From CAVQGZ01 sp964356295 (GTDB taxonomy: Bacteria; Actinomycetota; Actinomycetes; Jiangellales; Jiangellaceae), in the NCBI GenBank assembly GCA_964356295.1, contig CAYHHE010000122.1, positions 1-5,382 of the forward strand: a DNA stretch of 5,382 nucleotides. The letters are read 5' to 3'. A program made the translations under genes and the position numbers. Each line of letters begins with the position of its first letter. Position 1 is the stretch's first letter. Below the pieces are notes generated by a model, which saw only the letters and a list, made by a program, of their open reading frames with translations, did no database searches and had not been told where the DNA came from. Shown here piece after piece: positions 5,351 to 5,382 of the stretch.

Positions 5351-5382
5351 CTGCCCCACCCCGCGCTGCCCCCGCCCGCCCC

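Noticed and set aside
5351..5382. C-rich tail at the right edge as a repeat or regulatory tract
   Set aside because: It is short, irregular and cut by the window end, and nothing beyond base composition supports a function.
1..5382. CRISPR array, tRNA or rRNA genes, insertion sequence, prophage or defence/toxin genes
   Set aside because: No spaced repeat array, tRNA-like cloverleaf, transposase motif or terminal inverted repeats were seen. Nearly all of the window is accounted for by four intact core genes with uniform composition.

Overview
The window is a compact, high-GC stretch of bacterial chromosome. By eye, G+C is about 70% or more and codon third positions are almost all G or C. Gene content and order point to an actinomycete. 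The wording of the TatD and Pmt proteins feels closest to the Geodermatophilaceae/Frankiales side of the phylum, but that placement is an impression from memory, not a search result. There are four intact genes, all core or near-core, and coding density is about 96%.

Layout. Positions 1-96 are non-coding. They follow the tatD stop on the minus strand and look like a terminator hairpin followed by the control region of a gene lying beyond the left edge. Three minus-strand genes follow, read right to left: rsmI (3669-2815, 16S rRNA C1402 ribose methyltransferase), metG (2768-972, methionyl-tRNA synthetase) and tatD (975-97, metal-dependent nuclease). metG and tatD overlap by GTGA and are very likely co-transcribed and translationally coupled. 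rsmI and metG are 46 bp apart, and metG seems to have its own promoter in that gap. On the plus strand, pmt (3694-5337, protein O-mannosyltransferase) diverges from rsmI across only 24 bp. Positions 5338-5382 are GC-rich non-coding sequence starting in a hairpin that encloses the pmt stop.

How the genes work together. MetG charges tRNA-Met and RsmI tunes the ribosomal P site around 16S C1402, so both serve translation and especially start-codon handling. TatD is a housekeeping nuclease that rides with metG. Pmt is a membrane enzyme of the secretory O-mannosylation pathway and is linked to the others by conserved position rather than chemistry. From memory, Mycobacterium tuberculosis has the same set in the same region (pmt Rv1002c divergent from Rv1003/rsmI, then metS Rv1007c, tatD Rv1008, rpfB, ksgA, ispE). 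This is therefore a conserved actinobacterial neighbourhood, and the gene beyond the left edge may be rpfB-like or ksgA/ispE.

I see no undescribed multi-gene system here. The most interesting signal is regulatory. Each of the three promoter-proximal genes (rsmI, metG, pmt) has a TANNNT -10-like hexamer exactly 7 nt before its start codon and no Shine-Dalgarno sequence, which is the signature of leaderless mRNAs. The rsmI and pmt hexamers face opposite ways and share one TA dinucleotide, suggesting a single overlapping bidirectional promoter. At the left edge, an 8-3-8 direct repeat resembling an MtrA-type operator overlaps a plausible promoter for the unseen gene.
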